From DATBVX01 sp963705495 (GTDB lineage: Bacteria > Pseudomonadota > Gammaproteobacteria > Steroidobacterales > Steroidobacteraceae), in assembly GCA_963705495.1 (NCBI GenBank), contig CAVPJQ010000005.1, positions 186,001 through 250,000 on the forward strand: a stretch of 64,000 nt of DNA, given 5' to 3'. A program made the position numbers and the translations under genes. The notes below the pieces were generated by a model. That model searched no databases and was not told the DNA's origin. It saw nothing but the letters and a program-made list of their open reading frames with translations. Positions 18,956-29,612 of this stretch are shown piece by piece (within the stretch, counting starts at the first letter, position 1; each line of letters opens with the position of its first letter).

Positions 18956-20693
18956 TCAGCGACCTCGCAGGAACAGTCGGTCGAGGTCCGCCACGCTCAA
19001 GCGCATCCACGTCGGCCGACCATGGTTGCACTGATCGGCACGCTCGGTCCGCTCCATTTCACGCAGCAGCGCATTCATTTCCGCGTGGGTCATGACGCGA
19101 TGTGCGCGCATCGCGCTGCGACAGGCGAGTGATGCCAGCAGCTCATTGCCTCGATCCTGGATGTGCAGGCTTTGCTCGTTCTCGCCGAGCTCCGCCAGCA
19201 CGTCTCGAACCAATGTGCCAACGTCGCTCCGCGCCAGCAGCGCCGGAACCTGCCGGATCACGAGTTGCTGCGCGTCGAGTCGATCGATGTCGAATCCGAG
19301 GCGCACGAATTGCTCGCGGTGCACCTGCGCGCGCTCGGCCTCGGCGGCGGACACGCGCACAACGATCGGGACCAGCAGCAACTGGGGTTGCGTGCCATCG
19401 CCTGCCGCGAGCTGCTTGAGCCTTTCGTACATCACGCGCTCATGCGCGGCATGCATGTCGATCACGATGAGGCCATCAGTCGATTGCGCCAGGATGTAGA
19501 TGCCGTGCAGCTGCCCCAGGGCGAATCCGAGCGGAAATTCCTCCGGCGAGCGTGACGAGCGAGGCGTCCACCGCAGTATCGGAAACCGACGGCGCATCGC
19601 GATACGGCGCGGCGGTGTCCTCGCGCAGCGTGAGGCCGATCTGCCGCTCCGCGATGAGACGCTCGACCGCGGCAACGGGCCCACTCGCCTGTGGTTGCGG
19701 CCGGGTTTCACCGAGAACTTCAGCCAGGGTGCGATGCACGAAATCGTGCACGGTCCTGGCATCGCGAAAACGCACTTCCTGCTTGGCCGGATGCGCATTG
19801 ACGTCTACGCGCGCTGGATCGAGCTCCAGGTACAGGACGTAGGCTGCATGCCGGCCATGAAAGAGCACATCCCGATAGCCGAGGCGCGCTGCGTTCACCA
19901 GCAGCCGATCGCGCACCGGGCGTCCGTTGATGAACCAGAACTGCAGATCGGGCTGGCCGCGCGCAAAAGTGGGCTGCGCGATCCAGCCGCTCAGCTTGAG
20001 CCCCGCGGTCGCGTTTTCGATATAGAGCGCCGAATCCAGGAACTCGCCGCCGCAGACTTCGGCTACGCGTCGCTCACGGGCCGCGCGATCCGCAGCCGCA
20101 GGCAACGTGATCACGCGCCGCTGATTGTGGGTGAGCTGAATCGCGACGTCGAAGCGACTGAGCGCAAGACGCTCCACGTGACGCGCAATGTGCTGCAACT
20201 CGGTGGCTTCACTGCGCAGGAACTTGCGCCGCGCCGGAACGTTGAAGAACAGGTCGCGTACTTCGACCGTGGTGCCGGGCGGATGCGGTGCCGGCGAGAC
20301 AGCATCACCGCCGTTGCCGACCGATACTTTCCATCCGTGTTCGCCATCGGTCGTGCGCGAAATCAGCTCCAGCCGCGACACGGAAGCAATGCTCGGCAGC
20401 GCCTCGCCCCGAAACCCGAAGCTCACGACGTGCTCGAGATCGTCCAACGCACTGATCTTGCTGGTGGCGTGCCGGGCGAGCGCCAGCGGCAGCTCATCCG
20501 CGGCGATCCCGCCACCATCGTCACGGACACGGCACAGCGCCACTCCGCCCTTCTCGACCTCGATGTCGATGCGTCGCGCTCCGGCGTCGAGCGCGTTCTC
20601 AATCAGCTCCTTGATCACGGAAGCCGGGCGCTCGATGACCTCGCCGGCGGCGATCTGGCTGATGAGCTCGGGTTCGAGGACGCGAATGGGCAT
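18956..20693 (-). CDS. mutL: DNA mismatch repair protein MutL with endonuclease motif (frameshifted)
   Basis: The N-terminal GHKL ATPase shows ELIENALDAGA, DDGGGI and GFRGEAL. The middle domain has NGRPVRDRLL and VDVNAHPAKQEVRF. The frame shifts between about 19535 and 19570 in the variable linker and continues with EEFPLGFALGQLHG. The C-terminal domain contains DMHAAHERVMYE, which fits the D-x-H-A-x2-E-x4-E metal site of MutL nucleases, plus ACRSAM and CNHGRP. E. coli MutL lacks this site because it uses MutH. The repaired length is about 578 residues. A nicking MutL and a MutH-independent repair pathway are inferred. Confidence 0.92.
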
Positions 20694-20748
20694 GACGGGC
20701 CGCGGAGTTTACCCGCTGTGCCGGCCGCCAGATCAGGAGTTGGAAAAA

Positions 20749-21977
20749 TCAGCGCGCGCTTGCTTCGGTCACGCCGTCCTGGGCCAGGATCTTGCGATCC
20801 GGCGGGGCATTGCGTTGCGCAACGAGATCGGCCACACGGGTACCCGCGGGCGGGTTCTCATAGAAATAGCCGCGGATGCCCGCATGAATCGCAGTCGCGA
20901 GCTGATCCTGGCGCTGCGGATCCTTGAGCCGCCTCTCTTCGCCGGGATTGGAGATGTATGCCGTCTCCACCAGCAGCGATGGAATATCGGGCGACTTCAG
21001 CACCACGAATCCGGCCTGCTGCACAGCGCGCTTGCGCACTTCGCCGACGCGATCGAGTTCGACCAGCACGCGTTCCGCGGCAGTGAGGCTGGCGGTGAGG
21101 CTCGCCGTTTGCGACAGGTCGAGCAGCACCGAGGCAAGCACGTTGTCCTTGTCGTCCAGTGACACACCGCCGATGAGGTCGGAGGCGTTCTCCCGCTCGG
21201 CCAGCCAGCGCGACGCCTCATCGCTCGCGCCACGCGGCGACAGGATATACACCGAGGAGCCGGCGATATTGCGATCGCGGATCGAATCGGCATGAATGGA
21301 GACGAACAGATCCGCCTTGCGGGTGCGCGCCTTGCTCATGCGATCGCGCAGCGTCACGTAGTAGTCGCCATCGCGAATCAGCGTGGCGCGCATACCGGGC
21401 TCGCGATTGACTCTCTCGGCGAGCGCCCGGGCGACACCGAGCACGACATCCTTCTCCCGTGTCCCGTTGCGACCGATCGCCCCGGGATCATCGCCCGCCA
21501 TGGCCGGCGTCGATCGCGATCACGAGGTCCCGTGACGCGTCGCTGAGCGGCGCGTGCTGCACCTTCACCGGAGCAGGCTCGCCAGGCAGATCGAGATCGA
21601 TGACGAGCCGATTGCCGTAGGTCTCGTTGGGCTCGACCGCGAAGCTCTTGGGCTGCACGGCAGAGCCGACATCGAGCACGACACGCAGGCTTCCATCCTC
21701 GCGCGCTCCAAAGCGCACTTGCTTGATGACGCCCTGCCCGGCGGGTACCGCCAGATTGCTGGCAGCCGTCGCGCTCGCGACGTCGACAACGACACGATCC
21801 GGGATTCTGCAGCGTGAACAGATTGTGGGTGGCCGGGCCGCTCAGTTCGAGGACCACGCGCGTGTGATCGGGCCCGGACCAGAGCCGCACATCGCGCACT
21901 TCAACAGCGTGAACCGCGCCGACGCCCAGAATCTGCAGGACAGCAAGAACGATGTACGGCGCGATTCTTTTCGACAT
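20749..21977 (-). CDS. amiC: N-acetylmuramoyl-L-alanine amidase, AmiC type (two frameshifts)
   Basis: A periplasmic amidase that cleaves septal peptidoglycan for daughter-cell separation. A signal peptide (residues ~1-24, ending VHA) is followed by an AMIN domain (VRLWSGPDHTRVVLELSG, then VRFGAREDGSLRVVLDVG). The Amidase_3 catalytic domain has IAIDAGHGG, EKDVVLGVARALAE, LFVSIHADS and PSLLVETAYISNP, with the zinc ligands visible. Frame changes fall near 21801-21805 and 21496-21500. The span is two bases over a multiple of three, so two insertions explain it. The repaired length is about 409 residues. It sits between tsaE and mutL, as in many gammaproteobacteria. Confidence 0.91.
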
Positions 21978-22087
21978 TGAGCCAGGGCCGAACTTTCGGT
22001 GCCGCTAATGTAAACCGGCCAGATACGAAGTTTTCAATAGAAATTATGAACATAGGAAACGATCCTGAACGCTTACCTTCACAGCCC

Positions 22088-22581
22088 TCACGCTGCGAAG
22101 GTCCTCTTCAGGCGCGCGAGCAGCGCTTCTCCCGCCCGGCTTCGCGCGCGAATGCACGATGTCTCGCCCGGGATCAGCGACAGAGAGCTCAATGTCGAGA
22201 TCTGGCGCGGGTAGTGCTCCTGCCCCGCGTTCCGGCCACTCGATCAGGAAGACACGCGCCGGCTCCAACAGTTCTCGGATACCCAGCGCTTCGATCTCGT
22301 CCGGTGACTGAACGCGATAAAGATCGAGATGGGAGATTTCGAGCGGCGGAGTCGAGTAGTTCTCGAGCAGCGTGAATGTCGGGCTGCGCACCGTGCCCGC
22401 GACGCCGAGCGCACGCAGGATGCCCCGGACCAACGTCGTTTTCCCGGCACCCAGCTCGCCCGTGAGTCCAATCACCAACGGCGCCGCCGACGCCTCGCAG
22501 TGCGCGCGCAAGATGCTCACCCACGCGCAGGGTAGCGTCTGCGTCCGGCGCGGTCAGTTCGAGCGTTGCGGGTTCAGGCAT
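22088..22581 (-). CDS. tsaE: tRNA t6A biosynthesis ATPase TsaE (two frameshifts)
   Basis: A small P-loop ATPase that works with TsaB and TsaD to make t6A37 in tRNA. Starting at ATG 22579-22581, the N-terminus reads MPEPATLELTAPDADATLRVGEHLARALRG. After a break near 22483-22495 come GLTGELGAGKTTLVRG (Walker A), SPTFTLLENY, HLDLYR and LIEWPERG. A second break near 22140-22160 is needed to reach the ordinary end EALLARLKRTFAA. The span is two bases over a multiple of three. It overlaps the end of nnr by 28 bp, as often seen for this pair. Confidence 0.88.
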
Positions 22582-24045
22582 GCCGGCAACCGAGCGATCA
22601 CATCGCTCGCGATCATTCCACGCTCCCCGCCCTGCGCAGCCGCATCGCCTGCCAGCGCGTGCGCGAGCACGGCTGCACGCGCCGCAGTCCATGGATCGCG
22701 AAGTTGCGCGAACAAGGCACCGACAATACCGGCCGAGCACGTCTCCCATGCCCGGGGTGGCCATGCCAGGATTGCCGCGATTGCAGAGCGCTGGCACGCG
22801 GCCGCTCGTGCCGATGAGCGTGCCGGCACCCTTGAGAACGATCACGCCGCCGAAGCGCGTGTGCAATTGCGCCAGCGCCGCGAGGCGATCCTCCTGGATC
22901 TGCCTGCGCCTCGAGTCCGAGCAGGCGCGCTGCTTCTCCCGGGTGCGGTGTGAGGATCCAATCATCGCGGGGACGCGGGGTCGTCGCGAGCAGATTGAGC
23001 GCGTCCGCGTCGAGCACCAACGGACGTTCTGCGTTGTGCACGCTGTCGAAGATCGCGCGGGCCCACGTGTCACGCCCCAGGCCGGGCCCCGCGACGATCA
23101 GGTCGGCACGCTCGATGAGCGGCTGCAGCGATGGCAGATCTTCAACCGCATGACACATGAGCTCGGGACGCCCGGACATCACAGCGGTGACATTTGCGGC
23201 CCGCGTCGCAACCGTGACCAGCCCGGCGCCAGCGCGCAGGCACGCTTCGCCGCACAGGCGCGCCGCTCCCGGCATGCCCGAGCCGCCGGCGACGATCAGC
23301 ACGTGCCCGAAATCGCCCTTGTGAGCCGTGCGCCGGCGGCGCGGCAATACGCGGGAAATGAAATCGCGGTCAAGCCTCTCGGCCGTCGGCGCGGCAAGCC
23401 GACGCCGGCGGCGCGACTTCCAGGGCATCGAACTCGATCTCTCCGCGTGGCATCGGGACCCGCACCGAGAAACAAGCCGGTCTTCAGCCCAATGAAGGAA
23501 ATGGTGCGCGTCGCTTGAATGCAGCGTCCCAGGATGCGGCCGGTATCGGCGTGCAGGCCGCTCGGCACATCGATCGACAGCACCGGGACTTCCTGTCGAG
23601 TTGATCCGATCGACGATCGCGCAGAGGCGTTCATCGAGCGGCCGGTCGAGGCCGGTGCCGAACAACGCGTCGGCAATGACGTCGGCGCCCTCGAGCATCG
23701 AGGGATCGAATGACTGGATCGGCACCGCGATACTGCGCATTCCTGCCATGCGCGTCGCGCATCACCGCTCAGGCGCTCGGGCTCGACGATGCTCGCGACC
23801 TTGACCTTGAGGCTGGCACGCTGGGCGAGCGTGGCGAGAACGTAGCCATCGCCGCCGTTGTTCCCGCCGCCGCACAGAACCAGGATCCGCTGCGCTTGTG
23901 GCCAACGCGTGCGCAGGGAGTGCAGCGCCGCTTCGCCGGCGCGTGTCATCAAGGTAAACCCGGGAACACCGAGCGTCTCGATCGCGTAGCGGTCGATCGC
24001 GCGCACCTGAGCGGCGCTGTAGAGGGCGGTAGGAAGACTGGCCAC
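22554..24045 (-). CDS. nnr: Bifunctional NAD(P)H-hydrate epimerase/dehydratase (heavily frameshifted)
   Basis: Repairs hydrated NAD(P)H. The N-terminal epimerase (YjeF_N) domain has the CGGGNNGGDGYVLA motif and VPVLSIDVPSGLHADTG. The C-terminal ADP-dependent dehydratase has KGDFGHVLIVAGG, DADALNLLA, LTPHPGEAARLLG, KGAGTLIG and NPGMATPGMGDVL. These pieces occupy all three frames, with at least four changes between about 22760 and 23790. Order and spacing are normal, and the repaired length is near 497 residues. I prefer a GTG start at 24043-24045. It is the worst-affected gene in the window, so true decay cannot be fully excluded, although every piece is well conserved. Confidence 0.85.
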
Positions 24046-24108
24046 GGCGGTGATTATACTGACGCAGCTACAAGGCTCCGGATCAAATCCGGGACCGCAA
24101 GTCCAGTC

Positions 24109-25221
24109 ATGAAAGTCCCTCATCCAGTGCATCCCGCACGACGCCATCGCCCGCCCCCGAAGCGCAGGCGATCGATCCCGCTGCCCTCGCATCGCTGATC
24201 AAGCGGTGGGGCGAGGAGCTTGGCTTCCAGCAGGTCGGCATCGCAGGCATCACGCTGGATGATGACGAGGCGCATCTCAAGGAATGGCTCTCGCGTGGCT
24301 GGCATGGCGATATGGATTACATGGCTCGTCATGGCCTGCGTCGCAGCCGCCCTGCGGATCTTGTTCCCGGCACGCTGCGCGTGGTCTCGGTCCGCATGGA
24401 CTACCTGCCGCCCTCGACCCGCGATGCCTGGTCCGTGATGGGTGATCCGGAGCGCGGCTTCATTTCACGCTACGCACTCGGACGCGATTACCACAAGACC
24501 TTGCGGCAACGCCTCCAGAAGCTCGCCGACCGCATCGGCGCAGCGGTCGGACCCTTCGGCTACCGGGTGTTCGTGGACAGCGCACCAGTGCTCGAGAAGG
24601 CGCTGGCTCGCGATGCCGGGCTCGGTTGGATCGGCAAGCACACGAATCTTCTCAATCGCAAGGCAGGCTCATGGTTCTTTCTCGGTGAGCTCTTCACGGA
24701 CCTGCCACTGCCTGTCGATCAGGCACCCACGAATCACTGCGGCAGTTGCACCGCGTGCATCGACATCTGCCCGACGCGCGCAATTCGCGGCCCATATCAG
24801 CTCGATGCACGCCGCTGCATCTCCTATCTCACCATCGAGCATCGCGGCTCCATCCCGGTGGAGCTGCGCAAGGCGATGGGCAACCGCATTTACGGTTGCG
24901 ACGATTGCCAGCTCGTGTGTCCCTGGAATCGCTATGCGCAGCCGACCGGCGAAGCCGATTTCAAGCCACGCCACGGGCTCGACGATGCTGCGCTCGCGGA
25001 TCTGTTTGCATGGTCGGAAGCAACGTTCCTGGAGCGCACCGCGGGCAGCGCGATCCGCCGCATCGGCTACCAGCGCTGGCTGCGCAACATTGCGGTGGCG
25101 CTCGGCAATGCGCCGCGCTTGCCGACGATTCAAGCGGCACTCGAGCGCCGGCGCGACGATCCGTCAGCGCTGGTGCGCGAACATGTGGGTTGGGCAGCTG
25201 CAGGAGCAGAACGGCAAATAG
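24109..25221 (+). CDS. queG: Epoxyqueuosine reductase QueG (probable frameshifts at both ends)
   Basis: A cobalamin- and Fe-S-dependent enzyme for the last step of queuosine synthesis in tRNA. The body is clear: RWGEELGFQQVGIAG, DYMARHGLRRSRP, RYALGRDYHK, the clusters CGSCTACIDICP and CDDCQLVCPWN, and SAIRRIGYQRWLRN. The open frame has no start codon of its own upstream; the ATG at 24109 needs one missing base before about 24190. At the 3' end, one extra base near 25196 would restore the more usual ending REHVGWALQEQNGK with a TAG at 25219-25221. As read, the frame runs to 25247. The repaired length (~370 residues) is near E. coli QueG. Confidence 0.87.
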
Positions 25222-26102
25222 GAGGCGCGAGCGCCCTCATCTTCTAGTGTTTCGACCTGTTGCACTTTGACGTTATCGATGAGTCTCGCCCTGCCCAGCC
25301 GCGCCGCAGCCAGGACCCTGATCTCCGCCGTTAGGTCCTGCACAGGCTGCAGGTCGTGCGCCTGGCGGATCGTAAAGTAGTCAGGCCGAAACCCCGCCTC
25401 GACGAGATTTTGCATTCCCGACTGTTCGATGCGCTCGAATTGAGTCGCACCGCCTTCGACCTCGCGTCGCGCCGCTTCCAGGGCAGCAAACAAGCGCGGT
25501 GCGATGGCGCGTTCCTCCGCGCTGAGATAACGATTGCGCGAGCTCAGCGCCAATCCGTCGGCATCACGTGTCGTCGGCATGCCTCGCACTTCGATCGGCA
25601 TGCACAGGTCGGCCACCAGGCGACGAATGATCAGCAACTGCTGATAGTCCTTCTCGCCGAACACGGCAACATCTGGCTGGACAATGTTGAGGAGCTTCGC
25701 CACGACCGTGGCGACGCCGGCGAAATGACCGGGCCGAAAAGCGCCACACAGTACGTTGGACAGTTCTGGCACATCGACAATCGTGCTGTGCTGATGCCCT
25801 GCCGGGTAGACGTCCACCACCTCGGGCTGAAACAGCAGGTCGGCGCGTGCTTTCTCGAGCAGCCGCCGATCCTCCTCGGGCGTCCTCGGATACGCGGCGA
25901 AATCCTCGTTGGGTCCGAACTGCAGGGGATTGACAAAGACGCTGACTATGACGCGCTGGGCCGCGTCTCGCGCCTGCGTGACCAGGCGAATGTGTCCGTC
26001 GTGCAGGTTGCCCATGGTCGGCACCAGAGCAATGCGATGGTGCTGGCGTCGCCAGGCCGATACGAGCTCGCGAAGCGGTGCAATGCGCGCGAGCTCTTCC
26101 AT
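25164..26102 (-). CDS. panC: Pantothenate synthetase
   Basis: Joins pantoate and beta-alanine with ATP to make pantothenate. It shows PTMGNLHDGH (ATP HIGH-like motif), NPLQFGPNEDF, VFGEKDYQQL and SSRNRYLS, with the usual end of the fold at RLIDNVKV. As read, the protein is 312 residues with about 29 extra residues after that point, and this tail overlaps the convergent queG end by 58-84 bp. The tail may come from an undetected frameshift near the natural stop. It is separated from panB by one base, so the two form an operon. Confidence 0.94.
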   Translation of the reverse strand: MEELARIAPLRELVSAWRRQHHRIALVPTMGNLHDGHIRLVTQARDAAQRVIVSVFVNPLQFGPNEDFAAYPRTPEEDRRLLEKARADLLFQPEVVDVYPAGHQHSTIVDVPELSNVLCGAFRPGHFAGVATVVAKLLNIVQPDVAVFGEKDYQQLLIIRRLVADLCMPIEVRGMPTTRDADGLALSSRNRYLSAEERAIAPRLFAALEAARREVEGGATQFERIEQSGMQNLVEAGFRPDYFTIRQAHDLQPVQDLTAEIRVLAAARLGRARLIDNVKVQQVETLEDEGARASYLPFCSCSCPTHMFAHQR

Positions 26103-26103
26103 T

Positions 26104-26931
26104 TCAGAAGCAGTGCTCGGGCGCCGGGTAGCTGCGGTCTTTTACCGCTCGCACATAATTCTTCGCCGCCTGCAGCGGGCTGCCGGCGCCTTCCATGAAA
26201 TTGCGCGTAAAGCGCGGCTTGCGCCCGGTCGTGATGTCGAGAATGTCGTAGAGGACGAGAATCTGACCGTCGACGTCAGGTCCGGCGCCGATACCGATCA
26301 CGGGCACCTCGAGCTCATGAGTGATGGTCTTGCCCAGCGCCGAGGGAATGCACTCGAGCAGCACTATGTCTGCGCCTGCCGATTCAAGCGCCCTGGCATC
26401 GCCAAGCATCTGCTTCGCAGTCTCCTCCTCGCGGCCTTGCACCCTGAACCCGCCGATCTTGTGAACCGATTGCGGCTTCAAGCCGAGGTGGGCACAAACC
26501 GCGATGTCGTGGCTCGCCAGGAACTCGACGATCTCGAGCTGTCCCGCGCCGCCCTCGAGCTTCACCATCTTCGCGCCACCTTCCTGCATGAGGCGCACCG
26601 CGTTCTGCAACGCCTGTTCCTTCGAGGAGTAGCTCATGAACGGCATGTCGGCGACGAGGAACGGGCGATACAGTGCGCGCGCGACGATGCGGCTGTGATA
26701 GATCACGTGCTCCATGGTGACGGGCACCGTCGTGTCGTGTCCCTGGATCACCATGCCGAGCGAGTCACCGACCAGCACCAGGTCCACATCAGCTTCGTCG
26801 AGCAGCACGGCAAAGCTCGCGTCGTAACAGGTCAGGCAGGCGATCTTCTCGCCGTCCGCCTTCATCTTGCCGAGCGTCGCTACATTGACGGGCGGGCGCG
26901 CCGAGCCGCGCAATTGCAGCTGGGTATACAT
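26104..26931 (-). CDS. panB: 3-methyl-2-oxobutanoate hydroxymethyltransferase
   Basis: The first committed step of pantothenate synthesis, moving a hydroxymethyl group from methylene-tetrahydrofolate to ketoisovalerate. The 275-residue protein carries KIACLTCYDASFA, the metal-binding VGDSLGMV, GGAKMVKLEGG, HLGLKPQSV and VIGIGAGPDVDGQILV. It is intact and normal in length, one base ahead of panC. Confidence 0.96.
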   Translation of the reverse strand: MYTQLQLRGSARPPVNVATLGKMKADGEKIACLTCYDASFAVLLDEADVDLVLVGDSLGMVIQGHDTTVPVTMEHVIYHSRIVARALYRPFLVADMPFMSYSSKEQALQNAVRLMQEGGAKMVKLEGGAGQLEIVEFLASHDIAVCAHLGLKPQSVHKIGGFRVQGREEETAKQMLGDARALESAGADIVLLECIPSALGKTITHELEVPVIGIGAGPDVDGQILVLYDILDITTGRKPRFTRNFMEGAGSPLQAAKNYVRAVKDRSYPAPEHCF

Positions 26932-26982
26932 GGGGGGAGTGAGAATGGCTTACTTTGCCGGCAACAATCAACCGGCCGGTTT

Positions 26983-27644
26983 CTAGCGATCCAGAGCCGC
27001 TGGGTCGCCGGATTGAAGTACTGCCGGCCGCGGCGCATGCGCTGTATTTCGCGAAACAGCAGCTCGTAGTCCTGCTCGCTGTCGACGAGATCGATGGCGG
27101 CGGTGTTGACGATCAGCAGGGGCGCGGCATCGTAGTGCAGGAAGAACCGAGCGTAGGTATCGGCGATGCGCTCGAGGTAACTGCGCTCGATGAGTTGCTC
27201 GTAGCGGATGCCGCGACGCGCGACGCGCTCCATCAGCACATCCACCGGCGCCTGCAGGTAGATCACGAGGTCCGGCTTCGGCGCATCGATCGCGAGCTTT
27301 GCGTAGACCTGCTCGTAGAGCGCGTATTCTTCGTCGTCGAGCGTAACGCGTGCGAACAGCCGGTCCTTGTCAAGAAGGTAATCCGCCACTCGTACCGGGT
27401 CGAACATGTCCTGCTGCCTGAACTCCTGCAGCTGGCGCGCCCGCTGGAAGAGAAAGAAAAGCTGCGTGGGGAACGCGGCGGTACGCGGGTTGCGGTAGAA
27501 GCGCTCGAGAAACGGGTTCTCTTCGGTCTGCTCCAGGACCAGCTCGCTGTCGAAGCTCTGCGCCAGGCGCCGCGCAAGACTGGTCTTGCCGACGCCGATC
27601 GGACCTTCGACGACGACGAAACGGTGCACCGGCGCTGTCGACAT
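26983..27644 (-). CDS. Deoxynucleoside kinase family protein (dGK/dCK-like)
   Basis: A P-loop nucleoside kinase with GPIGVGKTSLARRLA, ENPFLERFY, the DR(L)F segment DKDRLFARVTLDDEEYALYE and the RGIRYEQLIERSYLERI LID region. This family phosphorylates deoxynucleosides and recurs beside folK-panBC in gammaproteobacteria. As read, the frame runs on to 26880 into panB, giving 254 residues. One missing base just after RQYFNP would give the ending GDPAALDR with a TAG at 26983-26985 (about 220 residues), which removes the overlap. I annotate that form; the substrate is inferred only. Confidence 0.8.
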
Positions 27645-27647
27645 GCC

Positions 27648-28167
27648 CTAGCCTTCTCCGCGAGGTGAATCCGCAGCGCGCATCAAGGGCTCGAGTCCCG
27701 CCGTGCCCAGTTGTCGTGCCAGCTCATCGACCGCGCCACGACCGGGGATGAGCAATGCCGGCGCTATGTCGGCGAGAGGATACAGGACGAAATTGCGCTC
27801 ATGAATACCAGGATGGGGCAGCGTCAGATCCGGTTCCTGCGTCTTGAGGTCATCGTATAGAAGCAGGTCCAGGTCGATGCGGCGCGGTCCCCAGCGAACG
27901 GGCGGCGGCGTGCGTCCCATGTCGCGCTCGATACGCTTGAGCTCGCCGAACAATTCGCGAGCCGACAACTGGGTCAGCAGGCCCGCTACCGCATTGACGA
28001 ATCGCGGCTGATCCTGCGGCCCCATCGGGTGGCTCGCATAGAGGCGTGAGTTCATGACGCTTTGCGTGGCCGGAATGTCAGCCAGCCGCGTCGAGAGCCG
28101 CTGCAATCTGTCGTGCGGGCCCATCGAGGTTGCTGCCCAGCGCGACGTAGGCTGGCACCCAATGCAT
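27648..28167 (-). CDS. folK: 2-amino-4-hydroxy-6-hydroxymethyldihydropteridine diphosphokinase (frameshifted)
   Basis: HPPK of folate synthesis. The ATG at 28165-28167 gives MHWVPAYVALGSNLDGP. One extra base in the CCC near 28118-28120 then shifts the frame, which continues HDRLQRLSTRLADIP, RFVNAVAGL, the signature RWGPRRIDLDLLLYDD and LPHPGIHERNFVLYPLADIAP. The span is one base over a multiple of three, and the repaired length is about 173 residues. It lies 8 bp after pcnB and 3 bp before the kinase gene, in one operon. Confidence 0.92.
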
Positions 28168-28175
28168 CAGGAGAC

Positions 28176-29543
28176 TCACGAAGAGGTCGAGCTTCTGCGT
28201 CTGCGACGGCGACGCCGGGGTCGGCGTGTCCCCGCCGCGTGAGTGACACCCGACGCCGGAGTCACCATTGCTTCGCGCTCAGCCGAAGTAGCGCTCTGCA
28301 CGTCGGTCCACCACCTGGCGATCTCGGCATCCTCGGCTCCGACCTGCGCGCGCAACAAGAGCAGATCATAGGCCGCCCGAAAGCGCGGGTGGTGCAGCAG
28401 CGACAGTGCCTTCTTGCCCTCACGGCGCCGGAACCGTGGTTGCAATGTGAACATCTCCCGCATCGGCAAGGTAAAGCGGCGCGGAATGGACACCCGTGCC
28501 TGCTGCTCGCGCACCATTTCCTCGCACGCGTTGAACAGAGCGAGCGCTTCCGGCTGCCCATTGCTCTTCAGTTCGGTGGCACGCTCGATCACCGGGCCAT
28601 AGAAGAGGATTGCAAACAGGAAAGTTGGTGTGACCGGCTTGTCCGCGGCGACGCGTGCGTCGGTGCTTTCCAGCCCGGCGTGCAACAGGCGCGCCTCAGG
28701 ACTTTCCGGCTTGCGCCGCAGGAGTGCCGCCACCGGTGCAAACAAGGGTTCGAGCAGGTGATAGCGCTGCAGAAGATGCAGCGACTTCAGGCCGAAGCCG
28801 CTGAGGAAGAGCTTGAGCGTTTCGTCGAACAGGCGCGCGGCCGGTACATGTGTGAGCAGATACGCGAGCTCGCGAATGGGCGCTTCGGTGTGAGACTCGA
28901 TCGAGAAGTCGAGCTTCGCGGCGAAACGCACCGCGCGCAGCATGCGGACCGGATCTTCGTGGTAACGAGTGACCGGATCACCGATCAGTCGCAGACGCCG
29001 GGCGGTGACATCCTCGACTCCACCCACGAAGTCCCACACCGAGAAGTCCTCGATGTTGTAGTACAGCGCATTCGCGGTGAAATCGCGCCGCCACACGTCC
29101 TCCTCGATGGTGCCGTACACGTTGTCGCGCAGGATTCGACCGCGGGCATCGAGCACGCGCTGCGCGGCCGGATCGGCCGCGTGCCACTCATCTTCATCGC
29201 GCTCCTCGGGTACCCACTGGTGCGCCGCGCGGAATGTCGCAACCTCGACCACCTCATTGCCGAAGTAAACGTGCGCGAGACGAAAGCGCCGGCCGATGAG
29301 CCTGCAGTTGCGAAACAGCGCGCGCACCTCGTCGGGTGAGGCGTTGGTCGCGATGTCGAAGTCCTTGGGCTGCAAGCCGAGCAGCAGGTCGCGAACGCTT
29401 CCGCCCACCAGGAACGCCTGGTAGCCGCCTTCCTTGAGGCGATACAGGACTCTCAGCGCGTTGGCGGAGATCGCGGCACGCGAGATCGGATGTTCGGAAC
29501 GCGGAACGACTGTCGGTTGCGCGCCGGATGGGGCGAGGTTCAA
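28176..29543 (-). CDS. pcnB: Poly(A) polymerase I
   Basis: Adds 3' poly(A) tails that promote RNA decay. It has the nucleotidyltransferase head GGSVRDLLLG, DFDIATNASPDEV, the RRDFTANALYYN segment and YHEDPVRMLRAVRFAAKL. The end is strongly basic (RRPRRRRRRRRSSTSS). The open frame has an ATG only at 29651, inside the antisense of tRNA-Glu and without homology. I therefore place the start at an in-frame TTG (29541-29543), giving 455 residues; a non-AUG start is also reported for E. coli pcnB. The start is the weak point of this call. Confidence 0.9.
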   Translation of the reverse strand: MNLAPSGAQPTVVPRSEHPISRAAISANALRVLYRLKEGGYQAFLVGGSVRDLLLGLQPKDFDIATNASPDEVRALFRNCRLIGRRFRLAHVYFGNEVVEVATFRAAHQWVPEERDEDEWHAADPAAQRVLDARGRILRDNVYGTIEEDVWRRDFTANALYYNIEDFSVWDFVGGVEDVTARRLRLIGDPVTRYHEDPVRMLRAVRFAAKLDFSIESHTEAPIRELAYLLTHVPAARLFDETLKLFLSGFGLKSLHLLQRYHLLEPLFAPVAALLRRKPESPEARLLHAGLESTDARVAADKPVTPTFLFAILFYGPVIERATELKSNGQPEALALFNACEEMVREQQARVSIPRRFTLPMREMFTLQPRFRRREGKKALSLLHHPRFRAAYDLLLLRAQVGAEDAEIARWWTDVQSATSAEREAMVTPASGVTHAAGTRRPRRRRRRRRSSTSS

Positions 29544-29612
29544 ATTGGTTTTTCGCTTGAGGGCCGAAAGGCGGCCCGTATAATACCGCGCCCACTCGCG
29601 CGCCAACCAAAC

